A DNA stretch of 64,000 nucleotides from NCBI GenBank assembly GCA_029706075.1, contig JAINUG010000173.1, forward strand, positions 682,001-746,000, read 5' to 3'. The first letter of the stretch is position 1, and each line of letters starts with the position of its first letter. The position numbers and the translations under genes are program-made. Source of the DNA: Aldrovandia affinis. Lineage: Eukaryota; Chordata; Actinopteri; Notacanthiformes; Halosauridae. Positions 20,641 to 33,129 of the stretch are shown here, in pieces. The notes beneath the pieces were generated by a model that did not search any database, was not told the DNA's origin, and saw only the letters and a program-made list of their open reading frames with translations.

Positions 20641-22350
20641 ATAATACCAACCCTCACAATAGTATATTAAATATAGAAGAGAAAAATACACAAGAGTGCT
20701 TTGAGGATGAAAAGCGGTGCTCCTTGAAAGTTAGGAAAATCAAGTAAACAATTGAAAAGGGGGATGGGTGGAGATATAATCACTCAGGGTGACCTCTATT
20801 CCATTTACTAAACTGGTGCACCATTAGGTGATAAAGCTGTTTCTTATTGCCTGGGGAAAACAGGATTTAACTTTTAATTTATGCATTGTGGCATAGCTAC
20901 TGTAATTGTTGTTAGAAGCAGATATATTTTGCACCAGAGTAAACACATTTTAATGGAGAATTTTGCACTCAAACATCCCTTTTGGTGATGTCCTTTCTTG
21001 CTTTTGGTGTTCTGGCTCATTCAAGTTAATTACCAGGAAGCGATGGTACCACTCCGCAGTCAATTTAACAGGTGTGATTACCAGAAGCAGAAGATGGCAG
21101 TAGCAGTAATTATATGTAGCAGCTATGCTCATTTAAATAATTACTTTTAGTAAATATGTTAAAATCTGCTAAATCAGAAACTTGCATAAGCGCATTCTTT
21201 CACAATGCCTGTGGTAATTTGTGGCAGTCTTAGCAAATTCCCCCTTAGTCTTCAACAGTTAATAATATATAGTATTTTCCTAAATAAGTCAGCAATTTCT
21301 TGCCTGGTCTTCAAGAAACTATATTAGCATTTCAGTTCCCAGCTGGAGTGCCTTTCAACTCTTTCATACTTTAGAGAACAGTTTGGAGTTTGGGCTGCAA
21401 AAAGATCTTGATAAGAGCAGCTTTATTGAGTAGCATACTGGAGGACCTCCAGGCCCACATGAAAGAGAAAGGAAATGATTAGTATCAGATTGTTGGCACT
21501 TGCAGTGAGGCGCGCAGCCCCATTGAATATTTCCAGGAACTAGATGAGAGTGGAAGTGACATACAGCAGTCTGCAAGTTCCTCTCAACCAAACATGCACT
21601 GAAAAGCATCTTGTACACCCCAGCTAACATAACATTCACTCCCCTAAAGTTTAAAAGAATGGTGAACTGGACTTCTGAAGAAATAGAAAATGCTATCCCT
21701 TGAAGTAGAAGAAAAACCCAATGTGGGATTAATCTTGATTAAACATGCACCAATGCTACAATTTATTATGCATTCAACATATCCTGTTTCTTGAAACAAT
21801 TAGAGACCCAGCTGAATCGTATAATAATATTCAATGCATTAACCTCACCTAAATCTCAAAGAGGTCGGTGGAGAGACGGCTGAAACTGAGTATGTCTCCA
21901 ATAACCTGTGCAGCAGCTACCGTTCTTGTGTATTAATTCCAAAATAAGGTAGTGTGATGACAAGTGAATATAAAAATAGCTGGACCATTATCTGTGAGAA
22001 TTCAGTGAAGGATTGTAAGACATCACCTTACAACCGGTCTGGGTCCATTCTTATATCCCGTTTCTAAATGCAAGTTGTCCACATCAAACATTACTCTGTG
22101 AAATTACCAGCTACAGATGAAACGATCACCTACTGATATCCACATAAGATCCTGTCATGCCAGCTGTTGACTGTTGGGTCTGATCCTGCAGTGTGTGGTA
22201 GGTGGATGGGATGGTTGGTTGAAGGTGGCCAATTGCCAGCAATTAACAGGAAACTATTTACTCCAGTCACAATGATTAAGTAAGACTGGAGAAAGGGAGG
22301 GACAGAGACTTGAATTTTCATTTGGGGTTTCTGTGTGTAACAGGTATGAC
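20641..22350. other. Mostly unassigned; a weak coding remnant near 21415-21600
   Basis: Most of this region shows nothing recognisable. Around 21415-21600 the plus strand reads LLSSILEDLQAHMKEKGND, a TAG stop, then CSEARSPIEYFQELDESGSD and IQQSASSSQPNMH. It is unusually rich in acidic and polar residues for chance sequence. It may be a dead exon or retrocopy, but no family is recognised. Confidence 0.3.
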
Positions 22351-22519
22351 CTGTGGCGGTGCTCGGCCACACCCCTACCTGGAGCTAGGTCGACCCCTTT
22401 AAATACGCATTTCCCTTTTGAATCAAGGAGCCGGTTTTAGATGAGGAGAGGAAGTTGCATAGCGCTGTCTTGCAAATTCTAGTGTTTTTTTGTTTAGGTC
22501 TGACTGCTGCAGCACGGCT

Positions 22520-25500
22520 AGGGTGGGTTAGGAATGCCAGGGTCGAGGGAGAGCAGTGAGATGGAGGAAGAGGTAGGTGAGGGTGGAGGTTGTACGAAGG
22601 TTGTTAAAAAGAAATGACAAACTAGTGAGAGTAGTGTTAGTGGGCAGGGTTCTGATGAGGGGAGGGTTAGGAAGAGTGCGAAGATAACGGGCGAAAGATT
22701 TATTGTGAATGTCCGGTTCACTAAGAAGGGATAAATCCTTTTTGGCTGACTGAGACTTTGAAGTCGGCTGTTGGGCAATTAGCACATGCAAAAGCACTAG
22801 CGAGTGGCTCACTTCAGGTGACTTGTCGGACGGTTGATCAGCGAGAGAAAGTTTTGAAATTTACGCAACTTGGGGAATGGCCTGTTGAATGTTATACCTG
22901 GAGGGAACGCTGCTGTGAAGGGAGTCATTCATGGGGTGCCGATTGGTGTAACTATGGATGACTTAAGGAAGAACATCGGTGGTGCTAGTGTGTCGGAGGC
23001 GGTTCGCTTCCGTAGCTTCCGAAATAGGGTGAAAAGCGATAGTTTAGCGGTGCTGCTAACTTTTTTTGATGTTGACCCTCCTTTACAATGTTTTAATTGT
23101 CAACGCTTTGGACATGTTGTGGCTGTCTGTAGGGGTGTGCGGAGGTATGGGAAATGTGGTGGAGACCATGAGTTTGGGGCATGTAAAGCTACTGTTGCTA
23201 AGTGTTGTAACTGTGGGGGGCTCACAATGTGGGTTTTTGGAGGTGTGAGAAACATGTTAAGGCCCAGGAGGTGCAGAGACTGGTTGTGGTGGGCAAGGTG
23301 TCATATGCTGAGGCGTTTAAAAAGGTGAGTGTGTCTGGGGTGGGACTGCTGTTCCCAGGCAGGTGGTGCCGACAGTCCCGCCGGTGGTCCCTACTGACTC
23401 CCTGTTAGTTAAGAAAGTGGATTTTCTGGTGTTTGTGGTAGATGTGGTGTATCGGGCTAAGGAGATTGTCAAGCAATCGGATGTCATCCAATTGGTGACC
23501 CGCTCTGCGGTAAAGTTTTTAGATTTGGATGTTGATCCCAATCTTTTATTTCGTGTTTTGAAGCGGGTGGGAATACTGGTTTCACAGGAGGGGGGGCCTA
23601 GCTCATCAAAATGACCTTCAACCTTTTACAGTGGAATGTGAGGAGCTTGATCAGTAATGGTCAGGAGTTTAAAAAGTTTGTGGTGGATATTACCCCAGAT
23701 ATTATTTGTGTTCAGGAAACGTGGCTGAAGTCTTGCCTGAACCTCATTATTCGAGGTTATGTAATGGTTTGGTGGGACAGGCCTCATGGTAGAGGTGGGG
23801 GATGTGATATTTTTATCAAGTATGGCATTCAGCATAGGGTTCTACCATTGTCTGGTGAATTAGAGGCTTTGGCTGTGGAGATATGGTCCAGTGAGGGTAG
23901 GTTTTCTGATGATTGTGATTTTAATGTCATGTTTTTGGATACTTGTCTGTTTGAATTGCCTAGATTTCTGGTGTACATTTGTGGCCTGATTGGGTCTCAT
24001 ACTATTGGGAGTGACCATTTTCCGGTCTTAAGTAAGTGGGGCAGAGGTCTTCTGTCAGAGGGGGGGAGCGGTGTGTGGCCCTTTAATTTTGGTAGGGCTG
24101 ACTGGGATAAATTTGTTGCAGTGTGTCATGAGGGTTTGGCTCGTGTTGATGATGAGTCAGTGGATGTCTGGAATGACACGCTGACCACAATGGTCTTTGT
24201 TGCGGCATCCCAAGCCATTCCCAGGAAGGGGCCTGTGGCGCCAAGGAAGGTGGTTCCATGGTGGAATGTGGATTGTGACAAGGCAGTCAGTGATAGGAAT
24301 AGAGCTTACTGGGCTCTTAGACAGTTTCCGATGGAAGCAAATGTATTTAAATATAAAAAACTGAAGGCTTTTGCTAGGAGGACCATTAAGGCTGCTAAGC
24401 ATGACTGCTGGAGGGCATATTGTGAGTTGATTGGGCGGGACACTTCCATCACTGAGGTGTGGGCTGTGGTGAAACGCATGTCAGGGTGGTATAAGAGCAT
24501 GTCTGTTCTGGCTTTGGTTTCTGAATCAGGGGTGGCATGTGATGGTTCTGGTAAAGCAAATTTGTTAGCTGAGGTGTTTAGTCAGGTACATAGTATGGGA
24601 GTAGAGCCTGGGACAGTTAATTGGGGGGTACAAGGTTTTGTGAGGGATGAGGACAACAGTGACCCTGTAAATGTGTATTTTACAATGTTGGAGCTTCAGG
24701 AAGCTATTGTGGCTGGGGGCAATAACGGCGCCTGGAGGGAATGGGATGTGTTACAGGTTTTTTAGGAATTTTGATGAGGTCTTGTTAGATGAGCTGCTGA
24801 GTCTGTTCAACAGAGTGTGGGAGACAGGGGAGTTGCCAAGGGCCTGGAGGCATGCTGTAGTGGTCCCAATACTGAAGCCTGGGAAGGAGGCCTCCTCACC
24901 ATCCTCATATAGGCCGATTGCATTAACATCAGTACTGTGCAAAGTTATGGAGAGGATGGTGACAGACCGATTAGTACATTTATTGGAGCTCGTATTTAGC
25001 TAATTATCAGAGTGGCTTTAGGAAGGGCAGGGTCACGATGGACAATGTGCTGGCACTCGATGCTGATATTCACTCGGCTGTGGAGAACAAAGAGATAGTC
25101 ATGACTATTTTCCTCGATATAGAGAAGGCGTATGATACTCTTTGGAGGGAGGGCTTGTTACACAAGTTGTGGGGGCTTGGCCTTCAGGGCAGAATGTTTA
25201 ATTGGATTGTTTTATTTTTGTTAAAACGCACAATTCAGGTGAGAGTGGACGGGGCTCTATCGGATTTGGTGGGGATAGATTGGGGCATTCCTCAGGGAAG
25301 TGTAATAAGCCCAGTATTATTTAATATCATGATCAATGATTTATTTTAGGAGGGGGGTTCCGGCTTTGGGTTCTCATTATATGCAGTTGATGGTGCTCTG
25401 TGGAAGAGGGGAAAGAATGTTAGGTATGTGGTGAAGCAACTGCAGCGTGCTCTGGGTGTTGTGGAGCGGTGGTCAGCGTTGTGGGGCCTCAGGATTTCAA

Positions 25501-26665
25501 CGGCAAAGACTAAGTTTGTTGTTTTTGGTAGGAGGTGGAAGTTGGGGCCTGTAGCTCTGTCCCTATATGGAATGCCATTAGAGAGGGTGCAGGTATATAG
25601 TTTTTTAGGCATGTGGTTAGATGAGAGACTGACATGGGGGACTCATATTGATAAGATGCTGGCCAAATGTTCAAAAATTATGAATCTCATGCGGTGCTTG
25701 GCTGGGAGTCATTGGGGTGCTGAGAGGGATTAATTATTGTGCCTATATCGGGCCATGATCCGCTCTGTGATGGATTATGGGTGTCAGGCTTATGGGTCAG
25801 CGGCAGTGTCCTCCTTGAGGAGACTGGATATTGTGCAGGCTGCTGCATTACGAATATGCAGTGGGGCTTTTAGGACGACACCTATAGCGGCACTGTTGGT
25901 GGAGATGGGGGAGGTTCCTCTTCACCTCCGTAGGCTAAGGTTGGGACTTAGATACTGGGCTAGGCTGAAGGGTCGGGTGACTGATTGTCTGTCTTCTGGG
26001 ATTTTGGCTGACTGTGGTGGACGGTCTTCCGTGAGTGGGGTATTTCTGGTACAGGCTTTAGGGTTGGCAGGGGATGTGGGTTTAGCTGATGTGGAGATTG
26101 GGGCTGAGACGTTCTGGCTTCCTGTACCACGGTGGCTTCTACCTGAAATGGAGGTGGATTTTAAAATAATGGAGTTAGTGAGGGCAGGAAATTCTAAGCT
26201 GGCACCACATGTAGTGGCTGACTCCCATCTGAGGCAGGTGTGGGGTTCTTCCCTCCAGGTGTATACAGACGGGTCTCGGGCGCCAGAGAGTGGAAGGGTC
26301 GGATTCGCTTATCATATTCCGCAAATGGCAGTGGGGCAGGGGGTATGTTTACCAGATGGAATATCAATATTTACTGCAGAGCTCATGGCTATTTTGCGGG
26401 CTTTGGAGTGGGTAGAGCAGGTGCAACTATCAAACGTTGTTATCTGCTCAGACTCCGCTGCAGCTCTGACTGCAATACAGTGCAGGAGTTTGGATGCACG
26501 TCCTGATGTTATAATAGACTTGCTAGTGCTTTTGCATTGTGTCCATAGGGCAGGGAGCCGGGTGGGCCTGGTGTGGGTGCCTGCGCATATGGGGATAGTG
26601 GGAAATGAATGTGCAGATAGGATGGCGAAGGCTACACTAGAGTTTCCTCAGGTGGGGGTCTATAT
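22520..26665 (+). mobile_element. I-group (Nimb-like) LINE with RNase H domain, inactive
   Basis: ORF1 begins near 22533 (MPGSRESSEMEEE) but is broken by stops. A Gag-like segment from 22870 carries CCHC-type zinc knuckles (CFNCQRFGHVVAVC near 23090, then GGDHEFGAC and KCCNCGG). ORF2 starts at 23611: the endonuclease begins FNLLQWNVRSLISNGQEF and ICVQETW follows. The reverse transcriptase includes SYRPIALTSVLCKVMERM near 24916, FLDIEKAYDTLW near 25113 and WGIPQGSVISPVLFNIMIND near 25282. The catalytic box reads YAVDGALW instead of YADD near 25380, so polymerase activity should be lost. A C-terminal RNase H domain (about 26256-26640) keeps its acidic residues: YTDGS, FTAELMAI, CSDSAAAL and PAHMGIVGNECADRMA. 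RNase H downstream of RT places it in the I group; Nimb is the likely fish lineage. Frameshifts occur at about 24765, 25003-25038, 25349 and 25733. An antisense L2 interrupts the 3' end. Confidence 0.85.
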
Positions 26666-27660
26666 ACATTTACATTTTTACATTTTAAGCATTTAGCAGA
26701 CGCTCTTATCCAGAGCGACTTACAAGATGTACATTAATACATGGTGGGAACAATCATAGTTAGCGCACAAGATCAGTGCAGTAATACAGCAATCGACATC
26801 ATTACAGGCATCTGCGTAGCATACCTGTAACACCGGGAAGGAAAAGGTTAGTGTAAAAAAAAATAATATTTACAATTTTTTTTTTTTACATTTTTTACAT
26901 TTGTCTTTTTTGGGGTATAGTCTTGAACAAGTAAACAGTGGTGAAGACAATCTAGCTAGATGGACAGAGTTCAGTGGTAGTGGAGTCTGAAGAGGTTTGA
27001 GTCTCTTGCGGAAGATCGCAAGTGATTCCGTGGTCCTGACCGATTGCGGAAGGTCTTTCCACCAGCGAGGGATCAGGACAGAGAAGAGACGAGACCATGA
27101 GGGAAGGGACAGTCAGTTTACCAGAGGAGGCGGAGCGGAGGGGTCTGGGAGGGGTGTAGGGAGTGATGAGTGACTGGAGGTAAGGGGGAGCAGTACCTCT
27201 GGCCGCTTGAAAAGCAAGCACCAGTGATTTGAATCTGATGCGTGCTGTGATGGGGAGCCAGTGCAGAGAGGAGAGTAGAGGGGTGACGTGGGTGAACTTC
27301 GGCTGGTTGAACACCAAACGAGCGGCAGCGTTCTGGACTAGTTACAGTGGCTTGATGGCACAGGCCAGTAGGCCTGCCAGCAAGGAATTGCAGTAGTCCA
27401 GACGTGAGATCTCCAGGGCCTGGACTAGGAGTTGAGTGGCCTCTTGGGTGAGGAACGGTCGGATCCTCCGGATGTTGTGGAAGGAGAATCGCCAGGTCCG
27501 AATGATCGCTGCAATATGGCTCGAGAAGCACAGTTGGTTGTCAAGGGTTACCCCAAGACTCCTGGCAGACTGGGACGGAGACACTATGGAGCCTTCCATG
27601 GTGATTGACGCATCAATCATCGGGGAGCCCTCGTGGGTAGGGGGGAGGTGAAGAGTAGAA
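26666..27660 (-). mobile_element. L2-type LINE, antisense, 5'-truncated
   Basis: The low-coordinate end is the L2 tail read in reverse (CATTTAGCAGACGCTCTTAT, CCAGAGCGACTTACAAG). The minus strand encodes PMIDASITMEGSIVSPSQSA (near 27620), RSLGVTLDNQLCF, then RLDYCNSLLAGL, VFNQPKFTHVTPLLSSLHW and SARIRFKSLVLAFQAARGT-type matter, with frame changes. It is closely related to the L2 copy at 10313-13036 but on the opposite strand. It lies at the end of the I-group LINE's RNase H region, so it inserted after that element. Confidence 0.85.
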
Positions 27661-28250
27661 TTGCGGAGGGATTGATTGCGGAGGGATTGATATTTTTCTT
27701 AGCAGTTGTCTGGGTTGGCATACGCGGCGTTCAGCGGGCACACATATTGCCTTCAAAAATGGTATGTTGCATTTTCTCGATGTGATGTAATTCCAGTATG
27801 ACTTGACGCAGTCTTTTGCAGCAATTCTTGTTCAACATAGCGATATACATGCCCTGACGAAAACTGTGCATTGTAGCTTACAATTGTTGGTCTGGCAGCA
27901 GTCTCCCGTGGCCGGCTTTCGCAGTGCTCAGCGAGTACACTCATCGCCTTGCAAAACGGTATGTTGCATTTTGATGATATGTCTTAACTTAATACTAGTC
28001 ATGGTTTGGAAGTGGACGCCAAAGGTTACAACATATCCTAGCATTATAGCAGCTGCATTGTGGGGAGGTGAGATCAGTTCGCAACCTCATGGTTAATATG
28101 CTTGCTAGGTATGCATCACTCTGCTACTATACCCTTTATGCTTCGCATAACCCTAATTAGCTAATGGCAGTGATAAGCTGTATACTGATGATCCCTGACG
28201 ATAACGTGACTTTGCGTTTGTAAAAAGCGCACCGGTGCTATTCCTCATAG
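27661..28250. repeat. Degenerate direct duplication around 27725-27985
   Basis: The phrase GCCTTCAAAAATGGTATGTTGCATTTT (27751-27777) recurs as GCCTTGCAAAACGGTATGTTGCATTTT at about 27947-27973. Similar flanks (GTTCAGCGGGCACACAT / GCTCAGCGAGTACACTC) give a roughly 70-bp direct repeat about 195 bp apart. CCTGACGAAAACTGTGC and CCTGACGATAACGTGAC are also related. The unit may be part of an old LTR or satellite; no coding content is seen. ATTGCGGAGGG is doubled at 27660-27687. Confidence 0.6.
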
Positions 28251-28459
28251 GCCTTGCTGGCCACTGCCAAGGGTTCAGACCACAGTTGTGTTGATTATTT
28301 TGGTTGACCTTTTTGTTAGTAGTTGTTTTGCCAAAACCAGCTTCCCCCCCTTGCCTACCCCTTGTCCCAGATAGGAGCCTTGGCCCCCATTCTCTGCGCT
28401 CCTGTAGAACACTAGGGTCCCATCCCCTGGCTTTTCCTCCACTCCTAGTTTCAATTGCC

Positions 28460-28632
28460 CATTAGAGGGGTGTACTTTCCTTTGCAGTGCATGAAGATAA
28501 TCACAACCCCTAAAGAGTGCCCATAGTGGGGTGTATTCTGGTTGCTGTGTATAAAGATAATCACTATTCCTAAAGAGTGCCCATAGCGGGGTGTATGCTA
28601 AATTGTTGTGTATAGAGATAATCACTACCCCT
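28460..28632. repeat. 60-bp tandem repeat, almost three copies
   Basis: The unit contains AAGATAATCAC, CCTAAAGAGTGCCCATAG and GGGGTGTAT. The key phrase starts at about 28494, 28554 and 28614. The last copy carries GAGATAATCACTACCCC. The function is unknown. Confidence 0.85.
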
Positions 28633-30289
28633 CTAGATTGATGCCCTAGCACCATACCTTGTACTGCCCCCTTAGTGCTTTGGTGGCTCAGACCTTGTAT
28701 GCTCCTGCGGGTGAGCGGTCTCCTGGGCCTTGCTCCTTCCTCCCCCCCTTTTTCCCTGTTCTAGTATGGGAAGTAGTCCCTCCCCTTTTCAGTTGGTTTC
28801 TTGTTAGTTAATTTGTTTTGTGCCTGCCAGTATATGGTGTCTGTGTATCCCAATGTTCTGTCTCCAGTGAGCCTCTACAAAAATTGACAACCACGACAAG
28901 AGACAAATAAATATATTTTGTATTTTTGTATTACAGCCTCTGTCTAAGTTCATTTAATTGCACCTCCTTGTGCGGGGGAGTACTAACCAGGTCAGGATCT
29001 CTCACCTGTTAAATGAGAGTGGCATAGTCACTATTAGCATCGGTTAACTGCCAGGCTCGACAGCCTCGGGTTACATGTGTGTTTTAACAAAATGTGCAAT
29101 CCAACAATACATTTTCCAAGCAGTATGTTTGTTATTATAGTTTAAAATGTATGTGTGTAATATTTTAACATTCTGAAACTGCATTGTTAGAAGAGGTAGA
29201 CATTTTAAAACATGTATTTTTTATTATTTTATTTATGCAAATCAAGGCTATTTTACACTTGAATTAATTGGTTCTATTTCTGTCTGTGCAACTATAATAT
29301 ATAGTGGTCTCACAGTTCAGAAACAGCAGAAACGGTTGAAGTAACATGAATGAAATGTAAACCTTCATTTCACTTGTTTATAATATGTGATGTTTAACAC
29401 TCACTACAACTAGTTTCTTAATCTCTTTTTTTCTTGCATTTGGTTGGACATTTGAGCCATGAAAATAACGCAAGATTGTATCTGAAGTATTCCAAATTAT
29501 GGATGAGTCAAGAGTTTTCAGTGTGATAAGTGATTTACCAGCTACTTAAAAATGTCAAGGACTTCTGGCCCAGTAATGAACTCAGACAAACTCTGACATT
29601 ACACCATCTATTGTGGTCTCTGTGGGTACATTGATTCACTAGTATCTCTGTGGATACATTGGTATACTGATTCATCCTTTTAATAATCAGTTCAAATGAA
29701 AGTCAATTTAAATGAGCAAAAACATACAAACACAAGAGGGGGCACATAACACACACAGTATAAATGAAAAGAGATTGGGCTGAACTCTGTAAAAGCATTT
29801 TATTTTCATTATTATTATTATTATTGATTTACTTAGCATAGAGATACATATACAGGGAAAGTATAGTACATAGTATCAATTTATATCACTGGATATTTTA
29901 TTGTAGCAATTCAGGTTCAGTAGGCCTATCTGGATTCAGAGTACAGTACAACCTCAATGCTCCACCTATAATTAAAACTACATTGTAGTTAAAGAGTAAG
30001 AGCTCTACACCACACTGTTGCCCCATGTTGTTCACATTGAAAATGTAAAGCTCAATAAATCAACATCTGTTAAGGTTACAGGTTTGCCAGCTGTCTCATT
30101 ATGCTGGCGCTGCCTGTGCATTTTTTGTGAGGATTGAAAGTATTTTTATCTCTTTATCAAAGAGTAACAGTGTTTGCACTTGCCTGCTAAAAGACGATCC
30201 ATTGCATCACTTTTCTCGGTAAATGCACCCGACACCATAACAGTATTAAAACTGCTCCATGGGGGCAGCGGATAATGTAGCAGTCTAAC
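28633..30289. other. Non-coding stretch, possible LTR-like end near 28910-29070
   Basis: No gene is supported. A stretch with AATAAATAT (28904) followed by a T-rich run and a GC-richer segment ending CAGCCTCGGGTTACA (29060-29074) resembles the R-U5 part of an LTR, but no partner or duplication was seen. A TTATTATTATTATT run lies at about 29810-29825. Confidence 0.35.
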
Positions 30290-30550
30290 GCGCCGTATTT
30301 TGGCTTGTCCGATACGACGTGCACTGCCTGTCAGGGACGCGGTTCGAAACCCGCCTCCACCAGACCACCCATGGTTGTTAGCCTCGATCGGGGGTGGCAT
30401 TTGGCTGTCCTCCACAGGTGGAGGGGGGAGGGTGAGCCGGCTCGATTTCGCCATGAAGCACACAAGGGTGTCTCCAGAATGTGGGTGGGCGAATTCCATC
30501 TTGAAGGAGAATTAGCTTGCCTCGTAGAGGCAAATCGTGTGGGGAGGGTA

Positions 30551-30687
30551 CACTACCGGTCAAAAGAACACCCCCATTTTCCAGTTTTTACTCAAATTTA
30601 AGCAGTTCAAGTCCAGTGAATAACCTGAAATGGTATAGAGGTAAGCAGTAAACTGCCAGAGGTTAAAAAAACGTTTGACCAGTAGTG
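30551..30687. mobile_element. 137-bp Tc1-type MITE
   Basis: Inverted ends CACTACCGGTCAAA (30551-30564) and TTTGACCAGTAGTG (30674-30687) match with one mismatch and are flanked by TA on both sides (30549-30550 and 30688-30689), as expected for Tc1/mariner transposition. There is no coding capacity. Confidence 0.85.
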
Positions 30688-30714
30688 TAAATCGAAACAA
30701 ATAGAGGGTGTAAT

Positions 30715-31814
30715 TGACCCTTCGCTAAACCACGCCCCGAAACGCAGACTGGCCAATCACAGCGCAGTATTTGACAGACTCCGACAGAGGTCCGACAGTT
30801 TTTTTGCTGCGCTCCATTCACTTTGACAGAAAAAATTTGAGATTTTCTTCATTGTCAAGCTGGTTTTGTGGATTTTTAGCTAATTATGGTTAAACGTTGT
30901 GCCTGGGGCACTTGTAACAGTGACACTCGTTACCCAGAGAGGTTGGAAGGAGATATACGTTTTTTTCCTTTACAAAACCAAAATCAAATCCTGAAAAGTG
31001 TTAGCCAGCTAAGCTAACGTGGCTACGGTCTGGATATACAGCTCCGGGTTGCAACGTTGGTAAAGTTAGACTAAATGTTAGCTTTGTTATTCGTGATCCA
31101 GCCAGCTTGCTAACGTTAAGATGTTACAGTCAAGCTCTAAAAAACCTGTGGGTAACGTTACCTTGATGTCAAAATGTAATACTATTTTTTCATTACTATT
31201 TCAGCACTTTGTCAATGGGAAGCCCAGTCCCGAGTACCCAAATCTTGTGGAGGACTGGGCTGACACACTGCTGATATTATTTGCTTTACAGAGGTCCAGG
31301 GTATGGAGCTACCTGTGGAGCTAACCAGAGTAATGTCATTACAGCACACTATAGGCTACTAATGTTACGTTAGTTAGCTAATGCTAGCTAACTTACTACT
31401 GAATGTAACATTATATAGGCCTACTGCTTTTGCTTTTGAATGATTGTAATAGTGAATAGAGACCTACCCAGCTTTACAGGAACAGTGTTGCTCCTTAATG
31501 TCGTTGTCCTCTGTCTCAATCGCCAGGTGATGCGGTGGTTCACTTTTACTCTGATCTGTAGGCTTTCGCTTCTATCTTAATTTTTTTACGTCATTTTGTT
31601 GCTGAGTCAGTGTGATATCTTGAATATAACCTTCAAATGGATATTGTAGACCCTTCTGTCTGCTTCTATCTGAAATCGCTTTTTCTATTTTCCAAAAATT
31701 GGACAATATTTCTCCAGGGAGTGCAGTTAGCGACAGTGGGAGCGCCATGCTGGCTCCGAAAGCTTGACGGACTTAGCAACAGTAACTAAGGGGGCGTGGT
31801 TTAGCGAAGGGTCA
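30715..31814 (+). mobile_element. THAP-domain DNA transposon (ISL2EU-like), deletion derivative
   Basis: The 1.1-kb element has perfect inverted ends: TGACCCTTCGCTAAACCACG at the left, extending over CCCC, and its exact complement at the right. Flanking bases read GTAAT...ATTGGGG, so the duplication is AT, or AATT if the outer T/A is not counted in the repeat. The plus strand encodes MVKRCAWGTCNSDTRYPERL from 30885, then EGDIRFFP. The C-x4-C spacing and later FFP fit the first half of a THAP zinc finger. A second segment after an AG at about 31202 reads HFVNGKPSPEYPN, fitting the C2CH end of the domain, with an intron between. THAP plus an AT duplication suggests ISL2EU; Kolobok (TTAA) and P elements (8 bp) fit the duplication less well. 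No nuclease domain remains. Confidence 0.65.
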
Positions 31815-31862
31815 ATTGGGGCTGTAAATTGTAAGTACATTTGGAGAAAAACGGGAAAAAAA

Positions 31863-33129
31863 CTAATAAAAATAAAGCAAATAAAAATAAATAAAAAACT
31901 GCTCCAAACAAACCTCAGGCATTTCTGTCTGACCACTGCAAAAAGCAAAATCATGTATACAATGTAGGCTATATATTTTTACTTCAAATTACTCTTTTCA
32001 ATCAGTGTCTTATACATGGATTCAGACACTATTATGAAACAGAACAAATTGATGCCATCAAACCTCGCCTCAAAAATAAGGCACTGAAACGTATCTTCTG
32101 AAAAAAGCATGTGGTAGCTGTCAAAATGTTATAGGCTATCACATAGCAAATATCATAGACATAATCCTGAAGCCTGCAGACTGTGAATGTGACAGTGACA
32201 ACATTTGTTAGCTTATCTCCTACAAATAAAAATAGATCCTAAATTCAAGATGACATTGAGGCTTTAAGGTATAAATAATAGTAACCGCGTGTTGCTGCAG
32301 CGAGGTTTCGGACAAATAGCCAAAGCTCGGTTGTGTACCACCTCACTGATAATGTCTTTCCAACCCAGTTGCCTGCTCCGGCACTGTGGTTGGTTCCGGC
32401 CTCTGGATTAAAGGATAATTTGAAGGCTCTTTTGTACAGGCCGTCTTCAAGATCACAATGGTGTGATTGAAGGACCCTCCTTATGTTCAGTCTCTTAACA
32501 AGGCTTTTATTTAGAGGAAAACAGCACAGGCTGGGCCCACAACATTAAAAGGCACTCACTGTGATGCTAAATACTCGACCTGAAAAATGACATCAACATA
32601 TCTGTTATCCGTGAAGCGTGTCTGATGTGTCAGACACTTTAAGTAGTATCTCTCATTCAATATATGGAAATTCAGAACCCGCAAAATGAAATTTAAAACA
32701 GGAATTTCATAGTGAAAGACGCCTTATATATTATCAGACTGACAAGATAAAATCAGTCAGCTGATATTAAGGGATAGAAAATACCTTCAGATAACCATTT
32801 TCATCCTTCAGGAGACATACTGTGGATATATTTACTGCTAAGATTGATTCTGTAGTGAGACATTTGCCATTTTGTGGAGCATCGCATCAATCCTTAAGCC
32901 AACAGGCAAGCCAAACCTATGCAATTGACTCACTACTGCCATCTGCTAGGTAAAACCTCAGAAACACCACTTTTTGCCATTCACAGTACACGTTTGGATT
33001 AGTGTGCATTTTCTGATTTAAATAAAATAAAAACAAAGCCTGTTCTAAGGGATTTACTGAGAGATTCACATTCTGAAGCATGATGGGGTTAGTGGTAAAC
33101 CCCTGTCTTCACCACTACATATATATATA
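31863..33129. other. Non-coding stretch, nothing recognised
   Basis: About 1.3 kb of AT-rich spacer with no supportable coding region or repeat family. A somewhat GC-richer patch at about 32285-32440 has no recognised content. Confidence 0.5.

Larger units (their letters stand above)
30290..31862 (+). mobile_element. tRNA-derived SINE, copy 2, split by two DNA elements
   Basis: The SINE head and core lie at about 30290-30545 (GGACGCGGTTCGAAACCCGC B-box, then GGGGGTGGCATTTGGCTGTC). The tail resumes at 31815 (GGGGCTGTAAATTGTAAGTA, TTTGGAGAAAAACGGGAAAA). Between them lie a 137-bp MITE and a 1.1-kb THAP-bearing transposon. The tail sequence matches that of the copy at 48055, so both insertions entered a pre-existing SINE. 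Confidence 0.75.
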
